DNA from: RGIG1681 sp045650505
GTDB lineage: Bacteria; Bacillota; Clostridia; Christensenellales; UBA1242
Length of the DNA stretch: 22,069 nt
Direction of reading: 5' to 3'
Assembly (NCBI GenBank): GCA_045650505.1
Contig: JAZRRE010000011.1
Span: 1 to 22,069 of the forward strand
The notes beneath the pieces are model-generated. The model did not search any database. It worked only from the letters and a program-made list of their open reading frames with translations, and was not told where the DNA came from. Positions 22,045-22,069 of this stretch are shown here, in pieces. The first letter of the stretch is position 1; each line of letters opens with the position of its first letter. The position numbers were made by a program, and so were the translations under genes.

Positions 22045-22069
22045 AAATTTTCTCCTTTTTTATTTATAA

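Overview
The window is low-GC chromosomal DNA, most plausibly from an anaerobic endospore-forming Bacillota (Clostridia-like). Pointers to this are the complete pyruvate:ferredoxin oxidoreductase gene, the spmA-spmB spore maturation pair, a DUF4364 gene, a TSCPD-domain four-cysteine protein, the truA-rplM-rpsI order, AGGAG-type ribosome binding sites and a transcription-attenuating SAM riboswitch. The standard bacterial code fits (TGA ends spmA; Trp is TGG). I see no tRNA, rRNA, insertion sequence, phage gene or CRISPR array. No gene-free stretch exceeds about 230 bases.

Layout. 1-1,283: a minus-strand pair of unrecognised cytoplasmic proteins, and at the very edge a promoter for a gene outside the window. 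1,362-2,202: a plus-strand DUF4364/TSCPD pair with its terminator. 2,211-5,443: minus-strand lipoprotein, rsmA and tatD. 5,453-6,626: plus-strand spmA-spmB, sharing a bidirectional terminator with the ribosomal genes. 6,648-8,426: minus-strand truA, then rplM-rpsI from its own promoter and leader hairpin. 8,466-12,096: plus-strand nifJ. 12,103-15,155: two minus-strand operons of unrecognised proteins, one membrane-anchored and one encoding a shikimate-kinase-like protein without a P-loop. 15,160-17,389: a patatin-like lipase gene overlapping a ComEC-like metallo-beta-lactamase gene. 17,391-18,597: a membrane-anchored Glu/Val-repeat coiled-coil protein. 18,629-19,593: a PHP-domain phosphoesterase. 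19,596-20,929: metK under a compact SAM-I-type riboswitch. 20,955-22,044: exonuclease III and a stand-alone FtsK gamma (winged-helix) domain.

How it fits together. Most genes are housekeeping: rRNA methylation, pseudouridylation, ribosomal proteins, SAM synthesis, DNA repair and pyruvate oxidation. Promoters are unusually readable (TTGACA-like / 16-18 bp / TATAAT-like), and several transcripts should have very short leaders. For truA, and possibly spmA, the promoter sits so close to the start codon that the mRNA may be leaderless, matching the lack of a Shine-Dalgarno sequence.

I do not see a clear defence or mobile system. The most interesting points are the SAM riboswitch, which seems to lack the P4 hairpin yet has a readable terminator/antiterminator switch; the divergent short MetK it controls; the candidate leaderless genes; the lone FtsK gamma domain; and the clusters of unknown coiled-coil or membrane-anchored proteins. 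All calls come from reading the sequence; no database search was run.
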